From positions 806,001-870,000 of the forward strand of contig NZ_CP049109.1 in the NCBI RefSeq assembly GCF_011057975.1: a stretch of 64,000 nucleotides of DNA. The letters are read 5' to 3'. The position numbers and the translations under genes are program-made. Each line of letters begins with the position of its first letter. Positions within the stretch are counted from its first letter, which is position 1. Under the pieces are notes generated by a model that did not search any database, had not been told where the DNA came from, and saw only the letters and a list, made by a program, of their open reading frames with translations. This stretch comes from Sphingosinithalassobacter tenebrarum. Lineage in GTDB: Bacteria; Pseudomonadota; Alphaproteobacteria; Sphingomonadales; Sphingomonadaceae. Below are positions 1-8,946 of this stretch, in pieces.

Positions 1-75
1 CGTTATCAGGCGCCGCCCGACCCGGAGGCGCAGGTTATTCCCGACATCTTCATCATTGAACTCGAACAGAATTGA
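1..75 (+). CDS. 3' end of an unidentified protein (partial)
   Basis: Only the last 24 codons are present, ending ...PDIFIIELEQN before TGA at 73-75. The reading frame is open to the window edge and stops 10 bases before the fimbrial chaperone start, so it is probably the preceding gene of the same operon. In archaic chaperone-usher loci that position usually holds a pilin of the spore coat U family. The fragment is too short to confirm this, and its ending does not closely match the usual pilin C-terminus. Confidence 0.5.
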   Translation, partial: RYQAPPDPEAQVIPDIFIIELEQN

Positions 76-85
76 GGGCCGAGCG

Positions 86-823
86 ATGCAATTCTTCACG
101 CGCAAGCAACTGGTTCGCATCGCGGTGATCGCCACGCTGGGGCTCGCCGCACCGGCGCTGGCCTATCGCGTCTCGCCGATGATCTACGACCTCGATCCGT
201 TCGGGCCGGGCGCGACCAAGGTGTTGCGGATCGAGAATGACGGCGACAAGCCGATCACGGTCGAAATCGTACCCGAAAAGCGCAGCTTCGATATCATGGG
301 CGCCGAGAAACGGACGCCGGCCGAAGAGGATTTCCTAATCTTTCCGCCCCAGGCGGTGATCCAGCCCGATGCCACTCAGGCGGTTCGCGTCCAGTATATC
401 GGCGAACCGGGCCTCACGCGGTCGGAAACCTATACGGTGACGGTGAAGCAGGTGCCGGTGCAGCTGCCCACCGAAGCGCAGACCGGGGTCCAGTTCCTGT
501 TCAACTTCTCGACGCTCGCCAATGTCGTTCCGGCCGGTGCCTCCGCGGACGTGCGGCTCGAAAGCGTCACGCGCGAGGCGGACGGATCGGTCCGCCTGGG
601 GTTGCGCAACGCGGGAACCAAATATGCCAATCTGGCGACCGCAAAGGTGACGCTGACCGGCCCGGGAATCAGCTATGAGGTGCCCATCGAGGCCTGGCGC
701 GAGGCGCTGGGAACCGCCTGGCTGCTGCCCGATCTCGAACGTGTCGTCCTGCTGCCCGCCGAACTCGGCGTGCCGGAGGGAGTGGCCGCGGGTACCATTG
801 TCATCCGCGACAGCGACCGCTGA
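86..823 (+). CDS. PapD-like fimbrial chaperone
   Basis: Periplasmic chaperone that would bind pilus subunits and deliver them to the usher encoded next. The 245-residue product has a signal peptide (about residues 1-26, MQFFTRKQL... to APALA), then an N-terminal Ig-like domain with the alternating hydrophobic strands expected of PapD/CsuC-type chaperones (YRVSPMIYDL, TKVLRIENDGDKPITVEI, QAVRVQYIG). A C-terminal domain runs to residue 245. I chose ATG at 86 over an upstream TTG at 56 because the signal peptide then begins with a short basic stretch and the start falls just after the preceding stop. The identification rests on fold-like motifs and on the following usher gene. Confidence 0.85.
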   Translation: MQFFTRKQLVRIAVIATLGLAAPALAYRVSPMIYDLDPFGPGATKVLRIENDGDKPITVEIVPEKRSFDIMGAEKRTPAEEDFLIFPPQAVIQPDATQAVRVQYIGEPGLTRSETYTVTVKQVPVQLPTEAQTGVQFLFNFSTLANVVPAGASADVRLESVTREADGSVRLGLRNAGTKYANLATAKVTLTGPGISYEVPIEAWREALGTAWLLPDLERVVLLPAELGVPEGVAAGTIVIRDSDR

Positions 824-845
824 CGCGAAAACCGGCCCGCACCCC

Positions 846-3377
846 TTGGCACAGCACAGGCGATATGGCGGCGGCCTTCTGACAGGCTGCGCAACGGCGG
901 CGGCGATCGCCGTTATGGCGCCGCCGGCAGTGCAGGCGCAGGATGCCCTGGCGCCCGCCGAACGCGTTTTCCGAGTCACGCTGCCTTTCCTGTTCGACAA
1001 GAGCTACAAGGGCGACATCACTTCCGAAGTGACCACCGGCGGATCCGTTCGAGTCGATGTCGAGCGCATGATCGCGCTGTTCGGTGATCGCATCGCACCG
1101 GCGACCGCCGACGCGGCGCGCGCGCTGGCCGATGACGCGGGCATGGTGCCGATCGCGCGGCTTGGCGATATCGGCATTGATGCCAGTTACGATGCGGAGC
1201 GGCTCGAGCTTGATTTCGCGATCGCGGCGGAGCGGCAGGGCGTGCAGACATTGTCGGCGGCGGCGATCGGCTCCGGGCGGCACCGGAGCTATATCCCCGA
1301 AAGCGGTTTTTCCGCCAGCGCGACGGTTACGGTCTTTCAGCAATATATCTGGTCCTCGCAGACCCGGACGACGGGATTCGAGCCGGTCAGCCTGTCGAGC
1401 GACATCGCGGCCAATCTGGGCGGCGCGGACGGGGTGAGCCTGTTTGGTCAGCTCGAATATGACGGCGGGCGCGGCGGCGGATTCGATCGCGGCAATTTCC
1501 AGCTGTTCCACGATGATGAAGCGCGCGCGATCCGCTATGCGCTCGGCGATATCGCGCCGGGGACAGCGGGCTTCCAGACCTCGCCGCTGATGGGCGGGCT
1601 ATCGGTCGAGCGGCGCTATGGCGAAATCCAGCCGTTGCGCAGCATTCGCCCCTCGGGCCAGTTCAGCTTCGTCCTCGACCGGCAAAGCACGGTCGACGTC
1701 GTAGTCAACGGATCGACCCTGCGGACGCTCCAGCTTTCGCCGGGCCAGTACAGCCTGCGGGACTTTCCCTTCTTCAACGGCCTCAATCAGGTCGAGCTCT
1801 ATGCCGTCGACGATGCCGGACGACGGCTGATCGCGACCTTTTCGCAATATTATTCGGCGCGGCTGCTCGATCGCGGCATCCTCGAATTCGGCGTCGATGC
1901 CGGCGTGCTTCAGAATCGCGGGGGCGGCGATCGCTATGGCGGCGCGCCGGCGTTCAGCGGCTATGCGCGCTACGGCCTGACCACCAACCTGACCGTCGGC
2001 GCCAATCTTCAGCTTTCGGACGATCAATGGAATGCCGGCACCGAGCTGTCACTGGCGACTCCGGTCGGTACGATCGGGCTGCTCGCTTCGTACAGCGATC
2101 ACGATGCGGCGGGGGACGGCGTCGCACTGCTTGCCAGCTATGAAGGCGCGTTCGGCGACCTCGGCCCGCTGCAGCGGGTGCGCGTCAATCTGGAGGCGCA
2201 GAAGACCAGCCGCAGCTTCACTGCGCTGACGCTCGCCACGCCCTATAACGCGATCGACTATCGCCTGTCGGGCCGCGTGTCGGCGGCGCTGCCGGCGCGC
2301 TTCAGCCTCGGCCTTGCCGCGTCCTATTATGCCGGGCGCGACGCCGAGCCCGATCAGACGCGCTATGCCGTCAACCTCAGCCGCAGCTTCGGTCGGCTGA
2401 ACGTTACCGGATCGCTCGAACGGCTCGAACGATCCGATGCGCGCCCCGAAACGCGCGGCCTGCTGACGCTGTCGCTGCCGCTCGGGCGCCGTCGCAACCT
2501 GCGCGGCAGCTATGACACGCGCGCCAACAGCGCGACGGTGGAGCTTTCCAGCTATCGGCGCGACGAACTGGGCGGGCTGGGCTATCGCGTCGGCGTGTCG
2601 CGCAGCGACAGCGAAACCGATTTGCGCGGCGATGTCAGCTATGCCGCCAATCGCTTCCTCGCGCGAGTCAGCCACAATGCGGTCGGTACGGCCGACGGGC
2701 GGATCACCGGGCAGGTTTCCGACTACACCCTGTCGACGCAGATCGCGATCGCGGGCGGACAGCCGGCCTGGGGCCGCCCCGTCGGCGAGCGTTTCGCCAT
2801 CGTGCGCGGGCATCGCACGCTCGACGGTGCCGCGATCAACGTGTGGCAGGGGCCGGTGCGCGAAAGGCCGCAAGGGCGCAGCGCAGCGACCGGCCCGGCG
2901 CTGGTATCGGTGGGCAGCGCCTATCTGCCCACGCAGTTGCGTGTCGAAGTGCCCGAAATCCCCCCCGGCTATGATCTCGGCCCAGGTATGTACTGGACCC
3001 GGCCGGGCCCGGCGAGCGGCTATCTGGTGACGGTCGGTTCGAATGCCTCGCGCGTCATTATCGGCACCGCCGTCGATGCCGGTGGCGCGCCGCTGCCGCT
3101 GCTCGGCGGCAAGCTGTTGCCCGTCGACCGGCCGGATGCGGAGCCGATCCTGTTCTTCACCAATCGCGCGGGCCGGTTCGTCGCCTCCGGGCTGGCGCCG
3201 GGCCGCTATGTGCTGCTGCTTGGCCCGCAGGGCAGCGGCCGCGCCGAAATCGCGCTGCCCGAACGGGCCGGCGCGAACATGCGTCTGGGCGAAATACGGT
3301 TCGAAGGCATTTCCGCGCCGCCGCCGCAGGACCAGACGGGTGCGGCGCAGGCGCCTGCTACGGGAGAGCAGCCATGA
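846..3377 (+). CDS. outer membrane usher of an archaic chaperone-usher pilus
   Basis: Outer-membrane usher that would translocate chaperone-subunit complexes and assemble the pilus. The product is about 843 residues. An N-terminal periplasmic part (FRVTLPFLFDKSYKGDI) is followed by a long beta-barrel region rich in alternating aromatic strands, a plug-like segment (LDRQSTVDVVVNGSTLRTLQ), and C-terminal domains (about 700-843) including a carboxypeptidase-regulatory-like repeat (FTNRAGRFVASGLAPGRYVL). The start is uncertain. The frame is open back into the chaperone gene. TTG at 846 gives a convincing signal peptide ending PAVQA; TTG at 798 and ATG at 915 are alternatives, but 915 would leave almost no signal peptide. 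It overlaps the next gene by 4 bases. Confidence 0.85.
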   Translation: MAQHRRYGGGLLTGCATAAAIAVMAPPAVQAQDALAPAERVFRVTLPFLFDKSYKGDITSEVTTGGSVRVDVERMIALFGDRIAPATADAARALADDAGMVPIARLGDIGIDASYDAERLELDFAIAAERQGVQTLSAAAIGSGRHRSYIPESGFSASATVTVFQQYIWSSQTRTTGFEPVSLSSDIAANLGGADGVSLFGQLEYDGGRGGGFDRGNFQLFHDDEARAIRYALGDIAPGTAGFQTSPLMGGLSVERRYGEIQPLRSIRPSGQFSFVLDRQSTVDVVVNGSTLRTLQLSPGQYSLRDFPFFNGLNQVELYAVDDAGRRLIATFSQYYSARLLDRGILEFGVDAGVLQNRGGGDRYGGAPAFSGYARYGLTTNLTVGANLQLSDDQWNAGTELSLATPVGTIGLLASYSDHDAAGDGVALLASYEGAFGDLGPLQRVRVNLEAQKTSRSFTALTLATPYNAIDYRLSGRVSAALPARFSLGLAASYYAGRDAEPDQTRYAVNLSRSFGRLNVTGSLERLERSDARPETRGLLTLSLPLGRRRNLRGSYDTRANSATVELSSYRRDELGGLGYRVGVSRSDSETDLRGDVSYAANRFLARVSHNAVGTADGRITGQVSDYTLSTQIAIAGGQPAWGRPVGERFAIVRGHRTLDGAAINVWQGPVRERPQGRSAATGPALVSVGSAYLPTQLRVEVPEIPPGYDLGPGMYWTRPGPASGYLVTVGSNASRVIIGTAVDAGGAPLPLLGGKLLPVDRPDAEPILFFTNRAGRFVASGLAPGRYVLLLGPQGSGRAEIALPERAGANMRLGEIRFEGISAPPPQDQTGAAQAPATGEQP

Positions 3378-4294
3378 CCATCGCCAGCTTGCCAAGCGGC
3401 GTCCGCTGGGTCGCATTTGCCGGTATCGCGGCACTGGTAGGCCTGTGCCCGGTGGCGCGGGCGCAATGCGACGCGCGGATCATCTCGGTTTCGAGCGACG
3501 CGGCGATCCATTATGATCCGTTCGAAGGCGACAAGGGCGTTCAGCAGCTTTCCGTGATCGCGCGCGCGTCGGGGCATGCCGACTGTCTGTGGGGCCTGTC
3601 GCTGGTCAGCGACCTGCCCGCGACCGACTGGGAGCTGGACGGGCCCGATGGCGGGCGGTTGCGCTATCGCATTCTCGATCCGGCGGGCGCCGAATATCGC
3701 AATGATGCCGAAAGCGCGCTGCTGGTCCGTCTCCCGCCCGGCGAGGAGACGCTGTTGCCGCTGCGGCTCGAAATACCCGGCGGGCAAATGTTCGCGGCGG
3801 GTGCCTATCGCCAGCTGGTGCATCTGCGCCTCGTCGCGCTGGGCGGAAGCGGCGCGAACGATGTCGCGACGCAATCGACGATGATCACAGCGATCGTTCC
3901 GGCCCGCGCACAGATCAATCTCGCCGGCAGTGCCGGTGCGTTCGGTGGCGGCGACTTCGGCTTTGCGGGGCTCGATTTCGGCGAACTCGAACAGGGGGAA
4001 AGCCGCACCGCCTTCCTCCAGCTGCGCGCGACGCGTCCGGTGACGCTGCATATCCGCAGCGAAAACGGCGGTAATCTGCGGCGTGTCGGGGGCGACGACC
4101 GGTTGCCCTATCTGTTGCGGATCATGGGCGAGGAAGTGCGGCTGGACGGCGCGACGGCTTCGGTCGCCGCCGATCCGCCGCGGACGATGGAAGGCGAAAG
4201 CTACGGCATCCGGGTGACGATCGCCGGCGATCCCGGCGCGCTTGCCGCGGGCGAGTATCGCGACATCGTCACGATCGAAGCCGTGCCGAACTGA
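3374..4294 (+). CDS. spore coat U domain protein, probable pilus tip or subunit
   Basis: Exported protein of 306 residues with a signal peptide (residues 1-30, ending PVARA) followed by QCDARIISVSSDAAIHYDPF, which resembles the Cys-containing first strand and YDPF motif of the spore coat U (SCPU/Csu) family. The start ATG overlaps the usher stop (ATGA). With about 275 mature residues it is larger than a single SCPU pilin (about 150), so it probably has two such domains, like the two-domain Csu tip adhesin. Its place after chaperone and usher matches that role. The tip assignment is inference. Confidence 0.75.
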   Translation: MTIASLPSGVRWVAFAGIAALVGLCPVARAQCDARIISVSSDAAIHYDPFEGDKGVQQLSVIARASGHADCLWGLSLVSDLPATDWELDGPDGGRLRYRILDPAGAEYRNDAESALLVRLPPGEETLLPLRLEIPGGQMFAAGAYRQLVHLRLVALGGSGANDVATQSTMITAIVPARAQINLAGSAGAFGGGDFGFAGLDFGELEQGESRTAFLQLRATRPVTLHIRSENGGNLRRVGGDDRLPYLLRIMGEEVRLDGATASVAADPPRTMEGESYGIRVTIAGDPGALAAGEYRDIVTIEAVPN

Positions 4295-4337
4295 GCGATA
4301 CCCGGCGGGGCGCATGAATGGCGCCCCGGCGTGCGGG

Positions 4338-5570
4338 TCAGTCTTCGTCGGGCGCCCAGACGGTATGCGAATCGATGCGAATCTTGAGAATCGCGCGCAG
4401 TGCTTCGCCGCGGGCGCGAATTTCGGCGCGGCGCGCCTCGATCTCCTGCCGGCGGACATAGAGCATGTCGGCCATGTCGATCGCGCCGAGGCGATAGCCA
4501 CGCTGGGATCGCCGCGAGGCAGAGGATGCCGCATCGACAGCACGGCCGGCCGATTCCCAGGCGGACATGCGTGCGCCCACGGCAACCGCGTCGCTTCTCG
4601 CGGTTTCCGCCACTTCGCGGCGAACGCGTGCCTCGTCGAACCGGGCGGCTCCGGCTTGCGCACGCGCCTGATCGGCGACCGAGCGGCGATATCCTCCGCC
4701 AAGTGGCAGCGAGAAGACCAGCCCCGCGCCGCGTTCGGCGCCGCTGCGCTCGCTGAACAGCCGTACGCCGACCGAGGGATCGGCGAACCGGTCGCGCTCG
4801 ATGCGCATCGCCACGGTGTCGAGCCGCTCGGCATCGCGCGCGGCGGCGCCGATCTCGTGGCTGCGGCTGATCACCAGCGCACACAGTGTGTCGATGCTTT
4901 CGGGCGGCAATTCGGGTTCGGTCATTGGCGGGGCCTGCGGCGGCAGCGGCAGGCCGGGAAAGGCGCTTGCCAGCGCGACGCGCGCCTGCGCCTCGGCGGC
5001 GCGCGAATCCGCCAGCCGCGTTTCGGCGAGCGCGAGCGCCGATTCGACCTGGTCGACATCGAGCCAGGAAGCATCGCGGACATCGGCGCGGTCGCGGATC
5101 GCGCGCAGCTCGGCACGGTAGTTGGCGACCGCCTCGGCATCGAGACGCACCAGTGCGCCGGCGATCTGCCAGTCGTGCCAGCGGTCGGAGAGCATCAGTG
5201 CGGCCTGATGGCGCGCATCCTCCTGCATATTCTCGGCGACCTCGACTCCCAGTTCGCCCGCGCGCCGGTCGAGCCGCGCCTTGCCGGGCAGGCGGAAGGC
5301 GCGCGTGACGGTGCCGTCAAATTCGTCGAACCCGCCTTCGCGATCGACGCTGCGGCGCAGATAGCTGCCGCCTACGGTAACCTCATGCGGACCGCGGCGG
5401 AGCATTCCCGCTTCAGCGCGCGCCGCTGCCACACGCTGGGCTGCGGCCTCGACCGATGGATGGCTGTCGAGCGCTTGCGCGATTGCCGGCTCGGGCGGGA
5501 GATCGGCACGCTGCGCCAGCGCGGGCGCGGCAGCGAACAGCAGCGCGGCAAGGAAAAGGGGGCGTTTCAT
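4338..5570 (-). CDS. TolC/CzcC-type outer membrane efflux protein
   Basis: Outer-membrane channel of a tripartite heavy-metal efflux pump. It has 410 residues with signal peptide MKRPLFLAALLFAAAPALA. The long alanine- and arginine-rich helical stretches (residues 40-230 and 260-400) are typical of the two OEP repeats. I chose ATG at 5570 over 5576 because a GGGAG ribosome-binding site lies 6 bases upstream of the former. It is the last gene of the efflux operon and its start overlaps the stop of the DUF3240 gene. Nothing in it shows which metal is exported. Confidence 0.85.
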   Translation of the reverse strand: MKRPLFLAALLFAAAPALAQRADLPPEPAIAQALDSHPSVEAAAQRVAAARAEAGMLRRGPHEVTVGGSYLRRSVDREGGFDEFDGTVTRAFRLPGKARLDRRAGELGVEVAENMQEDARHQAALMLSDRWHDWQIAGALVRLDAEAVANYRAELRAIRDRADVRDASWLDVDQVESALALAETRLADSRAAEAQARVALASAFPGLPLPPQAPPMTEPELPPESIDTLCALVISRSHEIGAAARDAERLDTVAMRIERDRFADPSVGVRLFSERSGAERGAGLVFSLPLGGGYRRSVADQARAQAGAARFDEARVRREVAETARSDAVAVGARMSAWESAGRAVDAASSASRRSQRGYRLGAIDMADMLYVRRQEIEARRAEIRARGEALRAILKIRIDSHTVWAPDED

Positions 5571-5866
5571 TCGCATCTCCCGCTGGCGAGAACCGCGACG
5601 GCATGCCAGCGTATCGGCAGGCGCCGCCGCGCGGTACGGGCGGCTTCGACGGTCGGCTCGACGTGATCCCGCGAAACCAGCAGCTGGAGCAGGCTGCGGC
5701 GCAACTCGCCCGACACCTGTTCGGCGGTGTCGGCGTCGCCGAAATCATGGCCATGCACGGCCTCGTCGATTTCATGGACGGCTACGCCGGTTGCGTCGCG
5801 CAGCGCGCGTGCGATCGCAGTGGCGTCGGACCGCGCGCAGTGAATGGTGAGCAGGACGTCAGCCAT
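5567..5866 (-). CDS. DUF3240 family protein (small P-II-like)
   Basis: Small cytoplasmic protein of 99 residues (MADVLLTIHC...). It fits the DUF3240 family, small ferredoxin-like-fold proteins commonly encoded inside CusA/CzcA efflux operons. Translation is coupled on both sides: its start overlaps the pump gene's end by 8 bases, and its stop overlaps the TolC gene's start by 4. It has many His and acidic residues (HEIDEAVHGHDFGDAD), consistent with metal sensing, but its role is not established. An upstream ATG at 5884 in frame is less likely because it would lengthen the overlap. Confidence 0.7.
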   Translation of the reverse strand: MADVLLTIHCARSDATAIARALRDATGVAVHEIDEAVHGHDFGDADTAEQVSGELRRSLLQLLVSRDHVEPTVEAARTARRRLPIRWHAVAVLASGRCE

Positions 5867-8800
5867 CGACCAGTTCCTCTCCATGCTCTTCGCGTCCTTC
5901 GCCGAAGCGTTCGTAGAGGATCGGCAGCAGGATCAGCGTCAGCAGCGTCGAGGTGATCAGCCCGCCGATCACCACCACAGCGAGCGGTCGCTGGATTTCC
6001 GAACCCGGCCCGGTGGCGAAAAGCAGCGGCACCAGCCCGAACGCGGTGATCGTTGCGGTCATCATCACCGGGCGCAGCCGCCGCTCGGCGCCGACCCGCA
6101 CGGTTTCGGCGAGCGGCACGCCCTCGGCGCGCAGCTGGCGGAAATAGGCGACGAGCACGAGCCCGTTGAGCACCGCGATGCCGAGCAGCGCGATGAACCC
6201 TACCGAGGCGGGAACCGACAGATACTCGCCCGAGAGCCACAGCGAGACGATGCCGCCGACCATCGCGAAGGGAATGTTGGCGAGGATCAGGATCGAGGCG
6301 CGCAACGAACGCAGCGTGGCGAACAGCACGAAGAAGATGAGCAGCAGCGCCACCGGGATCACCAGCATCAGCCGCGCCGAGGCGCGCTGTTGATTCTCGA
6401 ACTGGCCGCCCCAGACGAGCCGGTATCCGGCGGGCAGCTTCACTTTCGCAGCGACCGCCGCTTGCGCCTCGTCGACATAGCCGACCAGATCGCGGCCCGA
6501 GACGAATGCCTGCACCAGTGCATAGCGTGACCCGTTTTCGTGATCGAGCTTCACCGGCCCTTCGACGCGTTCGATCCGCGCCATGTCGCTGGCGCGCGCC
6601 GTTACGCCTGCGGGCGTGCGCACCATCACATCGCCAAAGCGCGCCGGATCGTTGCGCAGCGCTTCGTCGCCGCGAATGACGATGGGCACGCGCTTCTGCC
6701 CTTCGGCGACGACACCGGCATGGACGCCCTCGACCTGCGAGCGCATCGCGTCCTGCAGCATGTCGACCGGCATGCCATAGCGCCCCGCCGCCGCGCGATC
6801 GATCCGCAGCTGGAGATAATCGACCTGGTCGTTGGCGACGGTCATCACTTCGGCGGCGCCGGGCACACCGCGCAGCACGCCCTGGATCTGCCCGGCCAGA
6901 TCGGCGAGCATATCGGTGTCCGGCCCGAAAATCTTGACCGCCAGATCGCCGCGCGCGCCGGTGAGCATTTCCGAAACGCGCATTTCGATCGGCTGGGTTA
7001 TCGTCGGCTCGATGCCCGGCACGCCTTCCATCGCGGCGCGCATGCCGTCGATGATCAGCTGCTTGTCGCCGCGCCATTGCTCGCGCGGTTTCAGCTTCAC
7101 GAAATTGTCGGCTTCGTTGAGGCCCATCGGATCGAGCCCCAGCTCGTCCGATCCGACGCGGGTGATCATGCTTTCGATTTCGGGGACCTGCGCCATCACT
7201 GCCTGCTGGACGGCCAGATCGCCCGCCACCGAGTGATCGAGGCCGATCGTCGGCAGCTTGGTCGTCTGCAGGATCACCGATCCTTCGTCCATCGTCGGCA
7301 TGAACGTCTTGCCCACGCCGCCATAGGCGAACACCGCGAGCACCAGCCCGAGGAAGGACAGGCCATAGACGACCGGCTTTCGGGCGAAGGCGCCGTGGAG
7401 CAGCGCGCGATAGCGCGGCGCCATCTGCCGCATGATCCACGGATCGCCATGATGCCCGCGCAGGCCGAAAGAGGACAGCACCGGCACCAGCGTGAGCGCG
7501 AGCAGCAGCGATCCGGCGAGCGCGAAGACGATGGTGAGCGCGACGGGTGCGAACAGCTTGCCCTCCAGCCCCTGCAGCGAAAGCAGCGGCAGGAACACCA
7601 GCGCAATGATGACGATGCCCGCCGAAACCGGCACGATCACGTCACTGGTCGCGCGGAACACCTTGTTGAGCCGCGGGTGGCTGCCCTCCGCTTCATGGCT
7701 CAGCCGCTCGACGATATTCTCGACCACCACGACCGCGCCGTCGACGAGCATGCCGATCGCAATGGCGAGTCCTCCGAGACTCATCAAATTGGCCGACAGC
7801 CCCATCCCCTTCATGAAGAGGAAGGTGATCAGCGCCGCCATCGGCAGCGTGACGGCGACGATCGCCGCCGCGCGCCAGTCGCCAAGGAAGAGAATCAGCA
7901 GGATCACCACCAGCACCGTGGCTTCGAGCAGCGCCTCCTCCACCGTGCCGACGGCGCGGGTGATGAGATCGGAGCGATCATAGAAGACCGAGAGGGTGGT
8001 GCCCGCAGGCAGCGTTTTTTCGAGTTCGGCGATGCGCTCGCGCACGCCGTCGACCACCTTGCGTGCATCGGCACCGCGCAGCGCGATCACCAGCCCTTCG
8101 ACCGCTTCGCCCTTGCCGTCCTTGGTCACCGCGCCATAGCGCGTCAGGCTGCCGGTAGTGACGGTGGCGAGATCGCCGACGCGGACGATCCCTTCGGGAC
8201 GGCTGGCGACGACCACCGACTCAAGGTCGCCGGTCGACTGGATCGCGCCCACCGCGCGGACGATCAGCGCCTCTTCGCCAGTGGAAAGGCGCCCGGCGCC
8301 GTCGTTGCGATTGCCGCTTTCGATCGCGTCGCGCAGATCGGCAATGCTGACGCCCGCCTGCGCCATCGCGGCGAAATCGGGACGCACTTCGAAGGTGCGC
8401 ACCGCGCCGCCCAGCGCGTTGACGTCCGCCACGCCGGGCACGGTGCGCAGTGCCGGGCGGATCGTCCAGTCGAGCAGCGTCCGCTTCTCCTGAAGGCTGA
8501 GCGGTCCTTCGATGGTGAACATATAGACTTCGGAAAGCGGCGTGGAGATCGGCGCGAGCCCGCCCGCGACCGACGCCGGCAAGTCGCCCATCACTCCCGA
8601 CAGGCGTTCGGTCACCTGCTGGCGCGCCCAGTAGATGTCGGTGCCTTCGTTGAAATCGATGGTGATGTCGGCGATCGCGTATTTCGCCGTCGAGCGCAGG
8701 ATCGCCTGATCGGGCAGCCCCAGCATTTCCATCTCGATCGGCGTGATCACGCGGGTTTCGACTTCCTCGGGCGTCATCCCCGGCGCCTTCAGGATGATCT

Positions 8801-8942
8801 TGACCTGAGTGGGTGCGATATCGGGATAGGCATCGACCGGGAGGGTGACGAAGGCCCAGGCACCGAGCCCGGCGACTACTGCCGCGAGCGCCAGCACGAG
8901 CAGGCGATAGGAAAGCGCGGCGGCGACGAGCGAACGCAGCAT
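5859..8942 (-). CDS. heavy-metal efflux RND permease (CzcA/CusA family)
   Basis: Inner-membrane proton-driven pump of the HME-RND type, full length at 1027 residues. The first membrane helix is near residues 10-32 and the usual RND motifs follow, including the TM4 segment GLAIAIGMLVDGAVVVVEN, whose Asp-Gly pair is the proton relay region. The two halves are internally repetitive (periplasmic porter domains about 35-330 and 560-860; membrane segments about 335-530 and 870-1010). The TM4 motif has neither the exact DFG...DGA pattern of classic divalent-metal pumps nor the DAA pattern of Cu/Ag pumps, so I do not assign a metal. It lies 4 bases after the adaptor gene. Confidence 0.93.
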   Translation of the reverse strand: MLRSLVAAALSYRLLVLALAAVVAGLGAWAFVTLPVDAYPDIAPTQVKIILKAPGMTPEEVETRVITPIEMEMLGLPDQAILRSTAKYAIADITIDFNEGTDIYWARQQVTERLSGVMGDLPASVAGGLAPISTPLSEVYMFTIEGPLSLQEKRTLLDWTIRPALRTVPGVADVNALGGAVRTFEVRPDFAAMAQAGVSIADLRDAIESGNRNDGAGRLSTGEEALIVRAVGAIQSTGDLESVVVASRPEGIVRVGDLATVTTGSLTRYGAVTKDGKGEAVEGLVIALRGADARKVVDGVRERIAELEKTLPAGTTLSVFYDRSDLITRAVGTVEEALLEATVLVVILLILFLGDWRAAAIVAVTLPMAALITFLFMKGMGLSANLMSLGGLAIAIGMLVDGAVVVVENIVERLSHEAEGSHPRLNKVFRATSDVIVPVSAGIVIIALVFLPLLSLQGLEGKLFAPVALTIVFALAGSLLLALTLVPVLSSFGLRGHHGDPWIMRQMAPRYRALLHGAFARKPVVYGLSFLGLVLAVFAYGGVGKTFMPTMDEGSVILQTTKLPTIGLDHSVAGDLAVQQAVMAQVPEIESMITRVGSDELGLDPMGLNEADNFVKLKPREQWRGDKQLIIDGMRAAMEGVPGIEPTITQPIEMRVSEMLTGARGDLAVKIFGPDTDMLADLAGQIQGVLRGVPGAAEVMTVANDQVDYLQLRIDRAAAGRYGMPVDMLQDAMRSQVEGVHAGVVAEGQKRVPIVIRGDEALRNDPARFGDVMVRTPAGVTARASDMARIERVEGPVKLDHENGSRYALVQAFVSGRDLVGYVDEAQAAVAAKVKLPAGYRLVWGGQFENQQRASARLMLVIPVALLLIFFVLFATLRSLRASILILANIPFAMVGGIVSLWLSGEYLSVPASVGFIALLGIAVLNGLVLVAYFRQLRAEGVPLAETVRVGAERRLRPVMMTATITAFGLVPLLFATGPGSEIQRPLAVVVIGGLITSTLLTLILLPILYERFGEGREEHGEELVDG

Positions 8943-8946
8943 CGGC

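Noticed and set aside
675..845. The usher frame beginning inside the chaperone gene
   Set aside because: These residues are a shadow of the chaperone frame and precede the usher signal peptide.
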